A stretch of DNA of 64,000 nucleotides from Desulfobotulus pelophilus (GCF_026155325.1 NZ_JAPFPW010000003.1:1-64000); one strand, 5' to 3'; positions 28,582-37,838 are shown, counted from the stretch's first letter. The notes: generated from the sequence alone by a model not told the origin. Made by a program: numbers and translations.

Positions 28582-29589
28582 ATGGATAATACTTGGAATC
28601 CCGGTCGTCTTCTTCGTCTTTCCGGTTCTTACTGGGAGGTCTGCACTCTGCATACGGGGGTGAAGCTGGAAGTTTTCACCCTTCTTTCTTCTGGCCCTCA
28701 AGGGGCGGAAGCTCTCTGTCATGCCCTGAAGGGGGATCTGCGGGGAGTGGTGGCTCTGCTGGATGCCCTTTCTGCCATGGGCCTTCTTGTAAAAAAGGAG
28801 GGGCTTTACGGGAATACCCGGGGCGCGGAAGATTTTCTTGTGAAAGATGCTCCCGGTTATGTGGGCTATATGATTCTGCACCACCATTTTCTCATGGATC
28901 CCTGGAATCGTATGTCAGAGGCCGTTCTTACGGGAAGATCCGTGGATAGCAGTCTCAGCGGTGCTACGGAAGAAGCGGAACGGGAAAGTTTTCTCATGGG
29001 TATGTTCAACATTGCTTCGGCCGTTGCGCCGGGTGTTGCCAAGGCCCTGGATCTTTCCGGATGTGACCGTCTTCTGGATTTTGGCGGAGGTCCCGGCACC
29101 TTTGCTATCCATCTGTGCATGGAACATCTTCACCTTCAGGCGGAGGTGTACGATCTGCCCACCACAAGGCCCTTTGCGGAAAAAACCATTGCCCGCTATG
29201 GCCTTGAAGGGCGCATTGGCTTCAGGGATTTTAATTTCCACGAGGACAGTCTGCCGGAGCCGGAAAGCTTTGATGCCGTATGGATTTCTCATATTCTTCA
29301 CGGGGAAGGTCCGGAGGATGCACAGAATGTGGTGGTAAAGGCACTGGAAGCCCTGAAGCCGGGGGGCAGAATTTTTATTCATGATTTTATTTTGACGGAT
29401 GATCGTACCTCTCCCCTTTTTGCAGCCCTTTTTAGCATCAATATGCTGGTGGCAACGGATCGTGGACAGTCCTATTCAGAAAAAGAAGTCAGGATGATGT
29501 TGCAAGCCGCCGGAGCAGGTTCCATCCGGCGGCTTGCTTATAAAGGCCCGACTGAATCGGGTATTCTTATGGGTATCAAGGCAGGATAA
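28582..29589 (+). CDS. SAM-dependent O-methyltransferase (plant-type/ASMT family)
   Basis: 335 residues. The N-terminal winged-helix dimerisation domain (YWEVCTLHTGVKLEVFTLLS, ALSAMGLLVKKEGLY) is followed by a Rossmann methyltransferase domain. SAM motif I is LLDFGGGPGTFA near residue 155; the acidic residue is in EVYDLP, and the post-motif is LKPGGRIFIHDFIL. The architecture matches acetylserotonin/caffeate-type O-methyltransferases, which methylate small hydroxylated aromatics or peptides. The methyl acceptor is unknown. GGAG precedes the ATG at 28582. A MarR-type regulator follows 51 bp downstream on the same strand. Confidence 0.88.
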   Translation: MDNTWNPGRLLRLSGSYWEVCTLHTGVKLEVFTLLSSGPQGAEALCHALKGDLRGVVALLDALSAMGLLVKKEGLYGNTRGAEDFLVKDAPGYVGYMILHHHFLMDPWNRMSEAVLTGRSVDSSLSGATEEAERESFLMGMFNIASAVAPGVAKALDLSGCDRLLDFGGGPGTFAIHLCMEHLHLQAEVYDLPTTRPFAEKTIARYGLEGRIGFRDFNFHEDSLPEPESFDAVWISHILHGEGPEDAQNVVVKALEALKPGGRIFIHDFILTDDRTSPLFAALFSINMLVATDRGQSYSEKEVRMMLQAAGAGSIRRLAYKGPTESGILMGIKAG

Positions 29590-29640
29590 GAGGGAACAGG
29601 AAGCTTTTTACAGGTCTTTGGGCCGGAAGATAGATCAGTA

Positions 29641-30102
29641 ATGGATGATAAGCGACTTTTTTATCTGATTCACAGGGTACATGGCAGGTTGATCCATGCG
29701 GTGGATCAGTACCTTTGGGAAAAGCTCCAGATTACCAGTGCCCAGCTGATGGCACTTTTTTATATCCGGGATCATGGCGGCTGCCTGCTCAAGGATCTGG
29801 GGGAGGGAATTCAGCTGAAAAGCTCTGGTATTACCGGTCTTGTGCGTCGTATGGAAAAAAATGGTCTGATTGTTAAAAGTCCTTGTGAACAGGATGGCCG
29901 TGGTTTTCGACTGTGCATTACACCTGAGGGGGAAGGCATTGCTGTCCGGGCCGTTCCCATGATCAGTCATCTGAATACCATTATTTATGAGGGCTTTTCC
30001 CATGAGGAGCTGGATACGGTTTTCCGTTTTATGAATCTTTTTCTGGAGAGAGTTTCAGAGCTTCCGGCAGGTTTCCATGCAGACGATGCACCGTTTTGTT
30101 AG
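29641..30102 (+). CDS. MarR-family transcriptional regulator
   Basis: 153 residues with the MarR winged helix: QITSAQLMALFYIRDHGGCL, then LKDLGEGIQLKSSGITGLVRR (recognition helix) and MEKNGLIVKSPCEQDGRGF (wing). MarR proteins are dimers that usually repress a neighbouring gene and are released by small phenolic or oxidising ligands. The gene follows the O-methyltransferase gene, its most likely target. The cysteine in the wing (SPCEQDGRG) stands where DPxDxR is usual; it is an oddity that could sense redox state, though this is speculation. Confidence 0.85.
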   Translation: MDDKRLFYLIHRVHGRLIHAVDQYLWEKLQITSAQLMALFYIRDHGGCLLKDLGEGIQLKSSGITGLVRRMEKNGLIVKSPCEQDGRGFRLCITPEGEGIAVRAVPMISHLNTIIYEGFSHEELDTVFRFMNLFLERVSELPAGFHADDAPFC

Positions 30103-30490
30103 TTGTGAAAAGAGTCGGGCTTTGTATGCAGGCGGTCAGAGGATTGCTATGGGAAAGCAGACCCATGGCTTGTTTTGTGGTGAATGGCTTTGCGCTGTGT
30201 AAGGGTTTGTTGCGGCCTTTTTTTCCGTATGAGGACGACAGTTTGCGTTGTTTATGTCTGGATGCTTCCTTCTGGTATTCAGGGCGGCAAGGAGAGGTGA
30301 GTGATGTTTTTGAGAAAGCTTCTGGTCCAGATCTGTAACGAAAGCGGGTGCAGGAAGGCAGGAAAAAACGGAACCTGCCATGCCGGAAAAAGGTCAGGGA
30401 GATAGTTCTTGACATGGATACGCGCGAGGAATAAAAAGCGGATATAGTTTGCATGCGTATTAAAATTGATTCTTCCTGAAGGGGGTTTTC
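30103..30490. other. Leader region of the molybdenum module
   Basis: About 390 bp without a supported gene. It contains a probable promoter at 30409-30437. Confidence 0.5.
30409..30437 (+). promoter_or_regulatory. Candidate sigma-70 promoter of the molybdopterin oxidoreductase gene
   Basis: A perfect TTGACA, a 17-base spacer, then TAAAAA. It lies about 54 bases before the start codon. The -10 box matches the consensus at the key first and second positions. Confidence 0.5.
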
Positions 30491-32746
30491 ATGGGAAACT
30501 GGCATACGACAGGATGCGTGCTCTGCGCCCAGAACTGCGGGTTGGAAATTCTGGTGGAGGAAGGCCGTATGGTGAAAGTAAGGCCGGATAAGGACAACCC
30601 CAGAAGCGAGGGCTATGCCTGTCGCAAGGGCCTGAATGTGATTTACCACCAGTATCCGGCAGATCGTCTCACCCATCCTTTGAAAAGAGTGGACGGTGCC
30701 TTTGTTCCCATCTCCTGGGATCAGGCCATGGAGGAAATTGCGGAAAAACTGAAAACCGGCCTTGCCGCCCACGGCCCCCGTTCCTTTGCCTATCTGGGAG
30801 CTTCCGCCCAGGGGGGGCACATGGAAGCCGGGTTTGGGGTAAGCCTCATGCGGGCTTTGGGTTCCCAGAACCTCTACACCTCCGCAGGCCAGGAGTTTAG
30901 CGGAGCCTGGTGGGTGCAGGGCCGCATGTTCGGAAAGCAGTATATCCTCACCGGCCCGGATGAGCATGAAACCCAGATGCTGGTGGCCTGGGGCTGGAAC
31001 GGGATGCAGAGCCATCAGATGCCCAAGACCCCTATGGTACTGAAGGAAATCAGTAAAAACCCGGAACGCCTTCTCGTGGCCGTCGACCCCCGAAAAAGCG
31101 AAACCGCTGAAATGGCGGATATCCACCTTGCCCTCCGGCCTGGAACGGATGCCCTCCTCATCAAGGCCATGATCGCCATTCTGGTGCAGGAAGGCTGGGA
31201 GAAAAAAGAATACCTTGAAGCCCATTGCGAGGGCTGGGAGCGCATCCGGTTCTGGTTTGAAAATTTTGACAGCCGGGCCGCCCTTGAAGTCTGCGGCCTT
31301 GCCCATGAAACCGTGCATGAACTCTGCCGCCTTATGGCTACCCGCCGATGGTCCTTTCATCCGGATCTTGGCATCTACATGGGCAGGCACAGTACCCTCA
31401 ACTCCTATCTTCTCAATGTTCTGGGCTCTGTTTGCGGTATTTTTGGACAAAGGGGCGGTAATATCATCCCCGGCATGGTTATGCCCTTAGGCTTTCATGC
31501 GGATGAGCGCAGCGAAAAGGTCTGGAAATCCGCCGTTACCGGAATGCCCCCCGCCGCAGCCGGATCTTTTCCCTGCAGCATCCTCCCCGAAGAAATCCTT
31601 AGCGATCACAAAGACCGCATCCGCTCCATCATCGTGAGCACCTGCAATCCCCTACGCTCCTGGCCGGATACCAAGGCTCTGGAAAGGGCCTTCTCCAGCC
31701 TCGATCTTATGGTGGTTTGTGATATGGTCATGAGCGAAACCGCCCGCCTGGCCCACTATGTGCTGCCCTGCCGCAGTTTCTATGAATCCTATGACGGAAC
31801 CTTCTTTCCATGGACGTATCCTGAAGTGTATTTCCAGCTGCGAAGGCCCCTTGTGAAACCCCATGGGGAAAGCCTTGAAGCCTCGCAGATTTTCACCCTG
31901 CTTGCGGACAGGCTGGGCCTGATCCCGGAAATTCCGGAAAAGGTGATGGAAGCCGCATCCAAAGACCGCATGACCTTTGGGGCCGAACTCATGGGCTGGA
32001 TTGCAAACCATCCGGAGCACCTTTCCAAAATGCTCTTCATTCTGGGAAAAACCCTGGGCAAAGCCTGGGACAGTGCAGCCCTTGCGGCCCTCTGGGGTAT
32101 GATGATGACAGCCCCGAAGTCTTTCAGGAAAAATGCGGCCCGTGCCGGATTTGAAACGGGCTTTGACATGGGCGACCGGATCTTTCAGGCCCTGTTGGAT
32201 CATCCTCAGGGACTCTGGGTTGGGAAGGTGGATAGGGAAAAAAACCTTGATGAAGTAAAAACCATTTCTGGAAAAATTAATCTCTTCATTGAGGAGCTGG
32301 CGGAAAAGGCGGCATCCCTCACTGCAGCAGAAGAGATCAAGGCCCTGACCCTGCCGGAGGATTTTCCGCTGGTTCTTAATGCCGGGCGGCACCGCTCCAC
32401 CAACATGAACACCCAAATGCGAAACCCGGAATGGATTAAAGGCAAACGCGGCTGCACCATCGCCATTCATCCCGAAGAGGCTGCAAAACTGGGGCTTCAG
32501 GATAAAGACACCGTCCGGGTGGTCACGGAAGGGGGCAGTGCCGTAGGCGAGCTTGAGGTGAAAGAGGACGTGCGGCCGGGCATGGTGCTGATTCCCCATG
32601 GTTTTGGTCTCATCTATGACGGTGTGAAATGGGGCTTTAATGTGAATGATCTTACCATGCACACCCACCGGGACCCCATCGGAACGCCCCTTCATCGTTT
32701 GGTACCTTGCAGGCTTGAGCTCTGTGGGGAAGGGAAGGGACTGTGA
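30491..32746 (+). CDS. Cytoplasmic molybdopterin oxidoreductase (DMSO reductase superfamily)
   Basis: 751 residues. The N-terminal [4Fe-4S] motif is Cys9-x2-Cys12-x3-Cys16 with Cys44 in the ACRKG context. The central molybdopterin domains contain WDQAMEEIA, VDPRKSETAEMADIHLALRPGTDALL and STCNPLRSWPD, and the C-terminal cofactor-binding domain begins near VLNAGRHRSTNMNTQMRNPEW. There is no twin-arginine signal, so the enzyme is cytosolic. The residue that coordinates molybdenum or tungsten cannot be read reliably; the region SAGQEFSGAWWVQGRMFG has no Cys or Sec at the usual place. It overlaps the FmdE-MoeA-like gene, which points to a dedicated cofactor supply. Its substrate is not known. Confidence 0.9.
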   Translation: MGNWHTTGCVLCAQNCGLEILVEEGRMVKVRPDKDNPRSEGYACRKGLNVIYHQYPADRLTHPLKRVDGAFVPISWDQAMEEIAEKLKTGLAAHGPRSFAYLGASAQGGHMEAGFGVSLMRALGSQNLYTSAGQEFSGAWWVQGRMFGKQYILTGPDEHETQMLVAWGWNGMQSHQMPKTPMVLKEISKNPERLLVAVDPRKSETAEMADIHLALRPGTDALLIKAMIAILVQEGWEKKEYLEAHCEGWERIRFWFENFDSRAALEVCGLAHETVHELCRLMATRRWSFHPDLGIYMGRHSTLNSYLLNVLGSVCGIFGQRGGNIIPGMVMPLGFHADERSEKVWKSAVTGMPPAAAGSFPCSILPEEILSDHKDRIRSIIVSTCNPLRSWPDTKALERAFSSLDLMVVCDMVMSETARLAHYVLPCRSFYESYDGTFFPWTYPEVYFQLRRPLVKPHGESLEASQIFTLLADRLGLIPEIPEKVMEAASKDRMTFGAELMGWIANHPEHLSKMLFILGKTLGKAWDSAALAALWGMMMTAPKSFRKNAARAGFETGFDMGDRIFQALLDHPQGLWVGKVDREKNLDEVKTISGKINLFIEELAEKAASLTAAEEIKALTLPEDFPLVLNAGRHRSTNMNTQMRNPEWIKGKRGCTIAIHPEEAAKLGLQDKDTVRVVTEGGSAVGELEVKEDVRPGMVLIPHGFGLIYDGVKWGFNVNDLTMHTHRDPIGTPLHRLVPCRLELCGEGKGL

Positions 32747-32748
32747 TC

Positions 32749-34350
32749 ATGGAGATTCGGGGATTATCCATCGAAGACTATCTGGAAAAAATCAGGGCCT
32801 TTCATGGACATCTGGCTCCGGGCATGGTCTGCGGGGGCTTCATGGTGGAGCTTGCCTTTCAGAGCCTTCCCGAAGGAGGGCTCTACGATGCCATTGCAGA
32901 AACCAGGGCCTGTCTGCCCGATGCCATTCAGGTGCTCACCCCCTGCACCATCGGAAACGGCTGGCTGCGCATCGAGAATACGGGCCGCTTTGCCATTCTC
33001 CTTTATGATAAGCACACGGGGCAGGGGGTGCGGGTGGCTCTGGACCCGGAGCGTCTCAAAAAGTGGCCGGAAGTGCATGTCTGGGCCATGAAACGGAAGC
33101 CCAAGAAGGAGCAGGATAAAAAACGGCTTTTCAGTGAAATCATCGAAGCGGGTTTCGGGCTTTACAAGGTGGAACGGATTTTTGTAGACCGGAAGCGTTT
33201 TTCCAAAAAAGGCCGGATTTTCACCTGCCCGGATTGCGGCGAAAGTTTCAGGGGATCGGAGCCGGGGTCTTGTGAGGCCTGCATGGGCAGGGTGGTCTTT
33301 TCTCCTTTGCGGAATGAGAATTCCGGGATAGGGGCCATTCTCGTGGAAGAGGCCGTGGGCCGAAAAGCCCTGCACGACATGACCCGCATTGAGCCGGGCA
33401 TTTTCAAGGGGGCGGCCATTGTGAAGGGTCAGAGTCTTGGGGATTCGGATGTTCTGCTCTTACAATCCATGGGCCGGGAAAGGGTCTATGTGGAAGAGAA
33501 CGGGGTGGGGGACATCTGCGATGCCCTTCTCCATGAAAACGAGGCCGCCCTTGCCTTTGCGGAAAAAATGGCAGGTTCCGGCATCGGCTACCTGCCCTTT
33601 CCCAAGGAAGGAAAGATTGATTTCACGGCAAAGCAGGGGGGGATTTTCCGTGTGAACCGGGAACGCCTCATGCGTTTTAACCGCTGCGAGGGGGTGATGT
33701 GCGCCACCCGCAGGAATGTAAGCCCCGTAAGTTCTGGCATGGTGGTGGGCGGCACACGGGCCATCCCTCTTTTCCTTGAAAAAAGGGCCTTTGACAGGGC
33801 CATGGAGGTTTTGGCCGAAGGCCCGCTCTTTTGCCTTGCGCCCTATGTTTTTTCACGGCTGGGAGTTCTTGTGACGGGAACGGAGGTGTTTGAAGGCCGG
33901 GTTAGGGACGGTTTTCTGCCCATTCTGGAAGACCTTGCGGCGGGGTATGGTCTGAAAGTCACGGAAAGCCGGATATGCCCGGACGATGCAAAAAAGATCG
34001 CAAAAGCCGCCTCGGAGATGGTGGAGGGAGGGGCTCAAGTGCTGGTGGTAACCGGAGGCCTTTCCGTAGATCCCGATGATGTGACCCGAAAAGCCCTTCA
34101 GGACGCGGGTCTTGTGGATGAGGTCTATGGGGCTCCTGTGCTGCCCGGAGCCATGACCCTCACCGGACGCATCGCTTCCACCCGTGTCCTCGGGGTTCCC
34201 GCGGGGGCTCTCTATTCTGCGCCCACGGCCATGGACTTTCTTCTGCCCTGGCTCCTTGCGGATATCCCCATCACGCGGGCCGACATGGCAAGCCTCGGGG
34301 AAGGCGGTTTTCTGGATGCTGGACGGCGGAGGCTTGAGGGAAAACAGTGA
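32749..34350 (+). CDS. FmdE domain fused to MoeA-like molybdopterin-binding domain
   Basis: 533 residues in two parts. Residues about 1-180 are an FmdE domain (formylmethanofuran dehydrogenase subunit E family), with the FHGHLAPGMVCGG signature and a zinc ribbon (CPDC ... CEAC near residues 158-178). From about residue 195 the sequence follows a MoeA/MoaB-like molybdopterin-binding protein (IGAILVEEAVGRKALHD, and VLVVTGGLSVDPDDVTRKAL near residue 435). FmdE proteins of non-methanogens are often beside molybdopterin enzymes and are thought to help deliver the cofactor; that role is inferred. The ATG at 32749 is preceded by AGGGA. A GTG at 32743, overlapping the previous stop codon, is the alternative. 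Confidence 0.85.
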   Translation: MEIRGLSIEDYLEKIRAFHGHLAPGMVCGGFMVELAFQSLPEGGLYDAIAETRACLPDAIQVLTPCTIGNGWLRIENTGRFAILLYDKHTGQGVRVALDPERLKKWPEVHVWAMKRKPKKEQDKKRLFSEIIEAGFGLYKVERIFVDRKRFSKKGRIFTCPDCGESFRGSEPGSCEACMGRVVFSPLRNENSGIGAILVEEAVGRKALHDMTRIEPGIFKGAAIVKGQSLGDSDVLLLQSMGRERVYVEENGVGDICDALLHENEAALAFAEKMAGSGIGYLPFPKEGKIDFTAKQGGIFRVNRERLMRFNRCEGVMCATRRNVSPVSSGMVVGGTRAIPLFLEKRAFDRAMEVLAEGPLFCLAPYVFSRLGVLVTGTEVFEGRVRDGFLPILEDLAAGYGLKVTESRICPDDAKKIAKAASEMVEGGAQVLVVTGGLSVDPDDVTRKALQDAGLVDEVYGAPVLPGAMTLTGRIASTRVLGVPAGALYSAPTAMDFLLPWLLADIPITRADMASLGEGGFLDAGRRRLEGKQ

Positions 34351-34367
34351 CTGGCAAAAAACCATGG

Positions 34368-34638
34368 TAATTGTTCAGCACAGTTTATTCTTAAATTCTA
34401 ATGCTGTCACTGTAGCCGCTTCGTACTTTAGCAAGGCACCATGGCTATTGGCAAGCGACATTGCAATCGTTTCGGATCAGAGCTTTGTCCGGCACTCAAG
34501 CCATAAACCCAAAGCCTTTGATGCAAATAATATAGCTTTTTCAGGCTTGGGTGCCGGATTGCGTCACGGGGAAATAGCCTGGGTGCCTGTGCATCTGTCT
34601 GGCAGATATGGTACTTGGAAATCTGTGCTGAACAGGTA
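34368..34638 (+). repeat. Structured repeat element, copy 2 (271 bp)
   Basis: Second copy of the element at 27181-27527. The left block (34368-34482) and right block (34561-34638) align without gaps to copy 1. The ends are near-perfect inverted repeats (TAATTGTTCAGCACAG and CTGTGCTGAACAGGTA), starting and ending with TA. The 78-bp core has a different sequence but again forms a stem: TCCGGCACtCAAGCC (about 34488-34502) pairs with GGCTTGGGTGCCGGA (34544-34558). The element ends only seven bases before the mobA ATG, so it forms the whole leader of that gene. Confidence 0.8.
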
Positions 34639-34644
34639 CAAATC

Positions 34645-35232
34645 ATGATAAACAACTGCACGGGGGTTATTCTTGCGGGCGGGCGCAGCACCCGCTACGG
34701 AGGGCGGAACAAGGCACTGTCACCCTTTGGAGATGGCCGCCTCATGGATGCCGTTCTTAGACCCATGAAGGAAGTTTTCGGCAAAAAAATCCTCATCGTG
34801 AGCCGGGAAACCGCCACCTATAGGGATTTTGGCTTTCCTGTGGTTGCCGATGTCCTTCCCGTTCCCGGAGCTGCCACGGGCATCCATGCAGGGCTTTTTC
34901 ATGCGAAAACGGATATCGTTTTTGTGGTGGCCTGTGACATGCCCTTTATACGGCCGGAGCTGATCCGCCTCGTACTTTCCCGTATGCATTCTCCTCTCCT
35001 GGCCCTTTTCCCCTGCCATGGGAAGAACCATCTGGAACCCCTGTGTGCCGTCTATCACAGGGACGGCATTCCTGTCCTTGCAAGCCACATCCTTGAAGGC
35101 AAAAGCAAGGTGCAGTGGATTTTTACAGGGGAGCAGAAGGGCCTTGTTCCGGAAATTTTACTCAGGGAGGCGGATGAAGATCTGAAGTCTTTTATCAACA
35201 TCAACTCGCCTGAGGATGGCATGGATAGATAG
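34645..35232 (+). CDS. mobA: Molybdenum cofactor guanylyltransferase
   Basis: Transfers GMP from GTP to molybdopterin to make the guanine dinucleotide cofactor used by DMSO-reductase-type enzymes. 195 residues, as in E. coli MobA. The nucleotide-binding loop GVILAGGRSTRYGGRNKAL is at the N-terminus, followed by DVLPVPGAATGIHAG and the metal-binding VVACDMPFIRPEL. The start ATG at 34645 gives the family N-terminus but has only a weak ribosome site, because the structured repeat ends just before it. It completes the molybdenum module begun at 30491. Confidence 0.93.
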   Translation: MINNCTGVILAGGRSTRYGGRNKALSPFGDGRLMDAVLRPMKEVFGKKILIVSRETATYRDFGFPVVADVLPVPGAATGIHAGLFHAKTDIVFVVACDMPFIRPELIRLVLSRMHSPLLALFPCHGKNHLEPLCAVYHRDGIPVLASHILEGKSKVQWIFTGEQKGLVPEILLREADEDLKSFININSPEDGMDR

Positions 35233-35551
35233 TTGACCTATATATCAGTGGTGGGGCGTTTTGATGTTGGAATTCTGAAATGGGCAGAAGAAGGTGTCGG
35301 ACGATCTGCGGGTCTTTTTTAGCATGAACGGGTAGCGTCCCCGTGACTTACCCAATACTCCGTGAGCAGGTATGGGCAAAGGGTGTGGATTGAACGGGTC
35401 CGGTTTACTTTTTTGCAAACGGTTGGGAAAAATGTTATGCTGCATTATATCAATTTAAAATAGCTGTATTTTTAGATGTATGCTCAGTTCCTGAGTCTGT
35501 GCGTGATATCGTACCATTGCAAAGCCTAGGGCCAGTTATCAGGGAGGATCA
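35233..35551. other. Intergenic region
   Basis: About 320 bp between mobA and the periplasmic binding protein gene. No gene, RNA or clear hairpin seen. Confidence 0.4.
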
Positions 35552-36391
35552 ATGCAAAAAATATGGGTAGTTGCCCTGATGCTTGCTCTGGCGGCCGGAA
35601 CCGGGAACGCCCGTAGCGTTATTCGTATGGGCTATGCGCCTGAAGGGCATATCCCTATTATTTCTGAGGCTCCGGATAATTCAGGTCTGTATCAGGATGT
35701 TTTTTTGGCGGCAGCGGAAAAAATTGGTTATGGGCTTGAAATAACAAGAATGCCTAAAAGGAGAATTCTCAATCTGGTGGAAAGTGGAGAGCTGGATTTT
35801 TATCCTGGTTTTTCTTACACGGCAGCACGGGCGCAGTGGGCTTTTTATTTTAAAAATGGTCTTGTGGAATCCAATGCAGCCGTTACCCTTGCCGCAGAAC
35901 CGGAAATTACCGACAGGGAAGAGATCAATGCGCGAGGCTATGTTGTCCTTGTGCCCCTTGGGGGAGAATATGGAAAAGAGTTTACCTTATACTATGAGTT
36001 CCCCAGGTTGTCCGTTGAAAAAGCCATGGAAATGTTGCAGACAACTCCTAAACGGGGCGATGTGTTTGTTTACAGAAAATCATCCCTTGCATATTATCTG
36101 AAACGGAATCCTGCTGAAGCCCCGCTATTCCGAATTCACAGCAGGCCATGGAGCCATGAGTCCATGTATCTGGGTTTTTCGAAAAACTCGCCCCTTGCAG
36201 AGTTTGAGGTCAATTTGGATTTTGATCCATCATTACCCGAATCAGAAACCAATCAGCCCGAGAGGCTGCTTCCATCCTGTGTTGCCGCACAATTTATGAC
36301 AGCCATCGATGAGATGGGTAACAATGGGGAGATCGACGCACTTTATATTCGGTACTATGGAAAGACCCGGGATGGTACAGACCTTGATTGA
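35552..36391 (+). CDS. Periplasmic substrate-binding protein (SBP family 3)
   Basis: 279 residues. A signal peptide (about residues 1-20, KIWVVALMLALAAGTGNA) is followed by an SBP_bac_3-type fold: VIRMGYAPEGHIPI at the N-terminus, ELDFYPGFSYTAARAQWAFY where ligand contacts occur, and the C-terminal GEIDALYIRYYG. Such proteins bind polar amino acids or related solutes for ABC importers, or act as sensor-like orphans. No permease or ATPase gene is near, so it is an orphan binding protein. GGGAGGA lies upstream of the ATG at 35552. It is convergent with the zraR-like gene. Confidence 0.8.
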   Translation: MQKIWVVALMLALAAGTGNARSVIRMGYAPEGHIPIISEAPDNSGLYQDVFLAAAEKIGYGLEITRMPKRRILNLVESGELDFYPGFSYTAARAQWAFYFKNGLVESNAAVTLAAEPEITDREEINARGYVVLVPLGGEYGKEFTLYYEFPRLSVEKAMEMLQTTPKRGDVFVYRKSSLAYYLKRNPAEAPLFRIHSRPWSHESMYLGFSKNSPLAEFEVNLDFDPSLPESETNQPERLLPSCVAAQFMTAIDEMGNNGEIDALYIRYYGKTRDGTDLD

Positions 36392-36481
36392 TATGGTTAG
36401 TGAGGCTGTTTTTGATGTTCTCCCCATATCCGCTGTTTTATGGAATAGATATGGTGGGGATACCCCGGGCGAAGAGTTTTT

Positions 36482-37819
36482 TTAAGCACCTCCGTAGAGT
36501 TTCAGTTTGTTGTGCAGGGTTGCCCTTGTAATCCCCAGAATTCTGGCGGCTTCTGATTTGTTCCCCTCCGTTTGTTCCAGTGTGCTGAAAATGGCCTTGC
36601 GCTCCAGGTCTGCCAGTGTGGTGAGACTTCCTCCGGAAGGCAGGTTGTTCGCAAGATCTGTGGGAAGGTGATCTTCTCTGATGGTGTCTGAAGGGCAGAG
36701 AATAACGGCCCGTTCAATGACATTTTCCAGTTCCCGCACATTTCCGGGCCATCTGTGGTGAAGGAGGGCATCCATGGCCCTTGATGAAAAACGAAGGACC
36801 TGCTTGCGGTTTTTTTCCGCATACAGACGAAGAAAGTGCTGGGCCAGCAGGGGGATGTCACCGTTTCGATCCCGTAAGGTGGGCATTTCCAGCCGCAGTA
36901 CGTTAAGTCGGTAATAAAGGTCTTCCCGGAAGATTTTTTCCGCAACACAGCGGGAGAGATCCTGATTGGTGGCGGCAAGAATGCGTACATCAACCCTTAC
37001 AATTGTATCGCTGCCTATCCTCTGTACTTCTCCTTCCTGAAGAGCCCTCAGCAGTTTGGCCTGCATGGCCGAAGATGTCTCACCGATTTCATCCAGAAAA
37101 AGGGTTCCTCCATCGGCCTGAACAAAGCGTCCTTCCCGTCTCCGGTCCGCTCCGGTAAAGGCTCCCCTTTCATGGCCGAAAAGTTCGGATTCCAGAAGGG
37201 TGTCCGCTAATGCCGCACAGTTCAAAGGAACAAAGGGCTGGTCTTTTCTCGGACTCATGGCATGGATGGCCTTTGCAATGAGCTCTTTACCCGTTCCGGA
37301 CGGGCCAGTGATCAGAACCGTGGCTTCACTGTCGGCCATGGTTGAGGCCATTTCCATGAGTTTTTTCATGGCATGGCTTTTTCCAATGATTCTGGGAATG
37401 TCGGGTCGGGTTGCCAGATGTTCTTTCAAACGCCGGTTTTCATCTTTGAGACGGCTATGCTCCAGAGTTCGGGAGAGGAGAATGCGGAGTTCATCGAAAT
37501 CCAGCGGCTTGGTGAGATAGTCATAGGCTCCGGCCTTGAGGGCTCTTCGTGCGGAATCAACGGAGGAGTAGGCGGTCATGATGATGATGGGGAGTACCGG
37601 ATTCCATGCCAGCATCCGTTCCAGGGCTTCAATGCCGGAAATACCGGTCATGCGTACATCCATGAGGATAGTATCCACAGCTTCTCTCTGGACTCTTTCA
37701 AGGGCCTCTTCTCCGCTGGCGGCCTCATCCACTCCATAGCCATAACCCGAAAGAAGGGTGCGGAGCATTTTTCTGTGACTCTCATCATCATCTACCACAA
37801 GAATCTTTGGAGCTGTCAT
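36482..37819 (-). CDS. Sigma-54-dependent response regulator (NtrC/ZraR-like)
   Basis: 445 residues. The receiver domain carries the acidic pair VVDDDES and phospho-acceptor Asp near residue 54 (ILMDVRM). The AAA+ domain has Walker A TGPSGTGKE, the sigma-54 contact loop ELFGHERGAFTGA and GTLFLDEIGE. A C-terminal Fis-type helix-turn-helix follows (NKSEAARILGITRATLHNKL). It activates promoters used by RpoN. The gene lies 19 bp after the histidine-kinase gene in one operon. A matching -24/-12 promoter stands before the divergent ZraP-like gene, the probable target. Similarity to ZraR is by layout and overall sequence; the signal is not proven. Confidence 0.92.
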   Translation of the reverse strand: MTAPKILVVDDDESHRKMLRTLLSGYGYGVDEAASGEEALERVQREAVDTILMDVRMTGISGIEALERMLAWNPVLPIIIMTAYSSVDSARRALKAGAYDYLTKPLDFDELRILLSRTLEHSRLKDENRRLKEHLATRPDIPRIIGKSHAMKKLMEMASTMADSEATVLITGPSGTGKELIAKAIHAMSPRKDQPFVPLNCAALADTLLESELFGHERGAFTGADRRREGRFVQADGGTLFLDEIGETSSAMQAKLLRALQEGEVQRIGSDTIVRVDVRILAATNQDLSRCVAEKIFREDLYYRLNVLRLEMPTLRDRNGDIPLLAQHFLRLYAEKNRKQVLRFSSRAMDALLHHRWPGNVRELENVIERAVILCPSDTIREDHLPTDLANNLPSGGSLTTLADLERKAIFSTLEQTEGNKSEAARILGITRATLHNKLKLYGGA

Positions 37820-37838
37820 ATGGATTTTCCTTGGTTGT

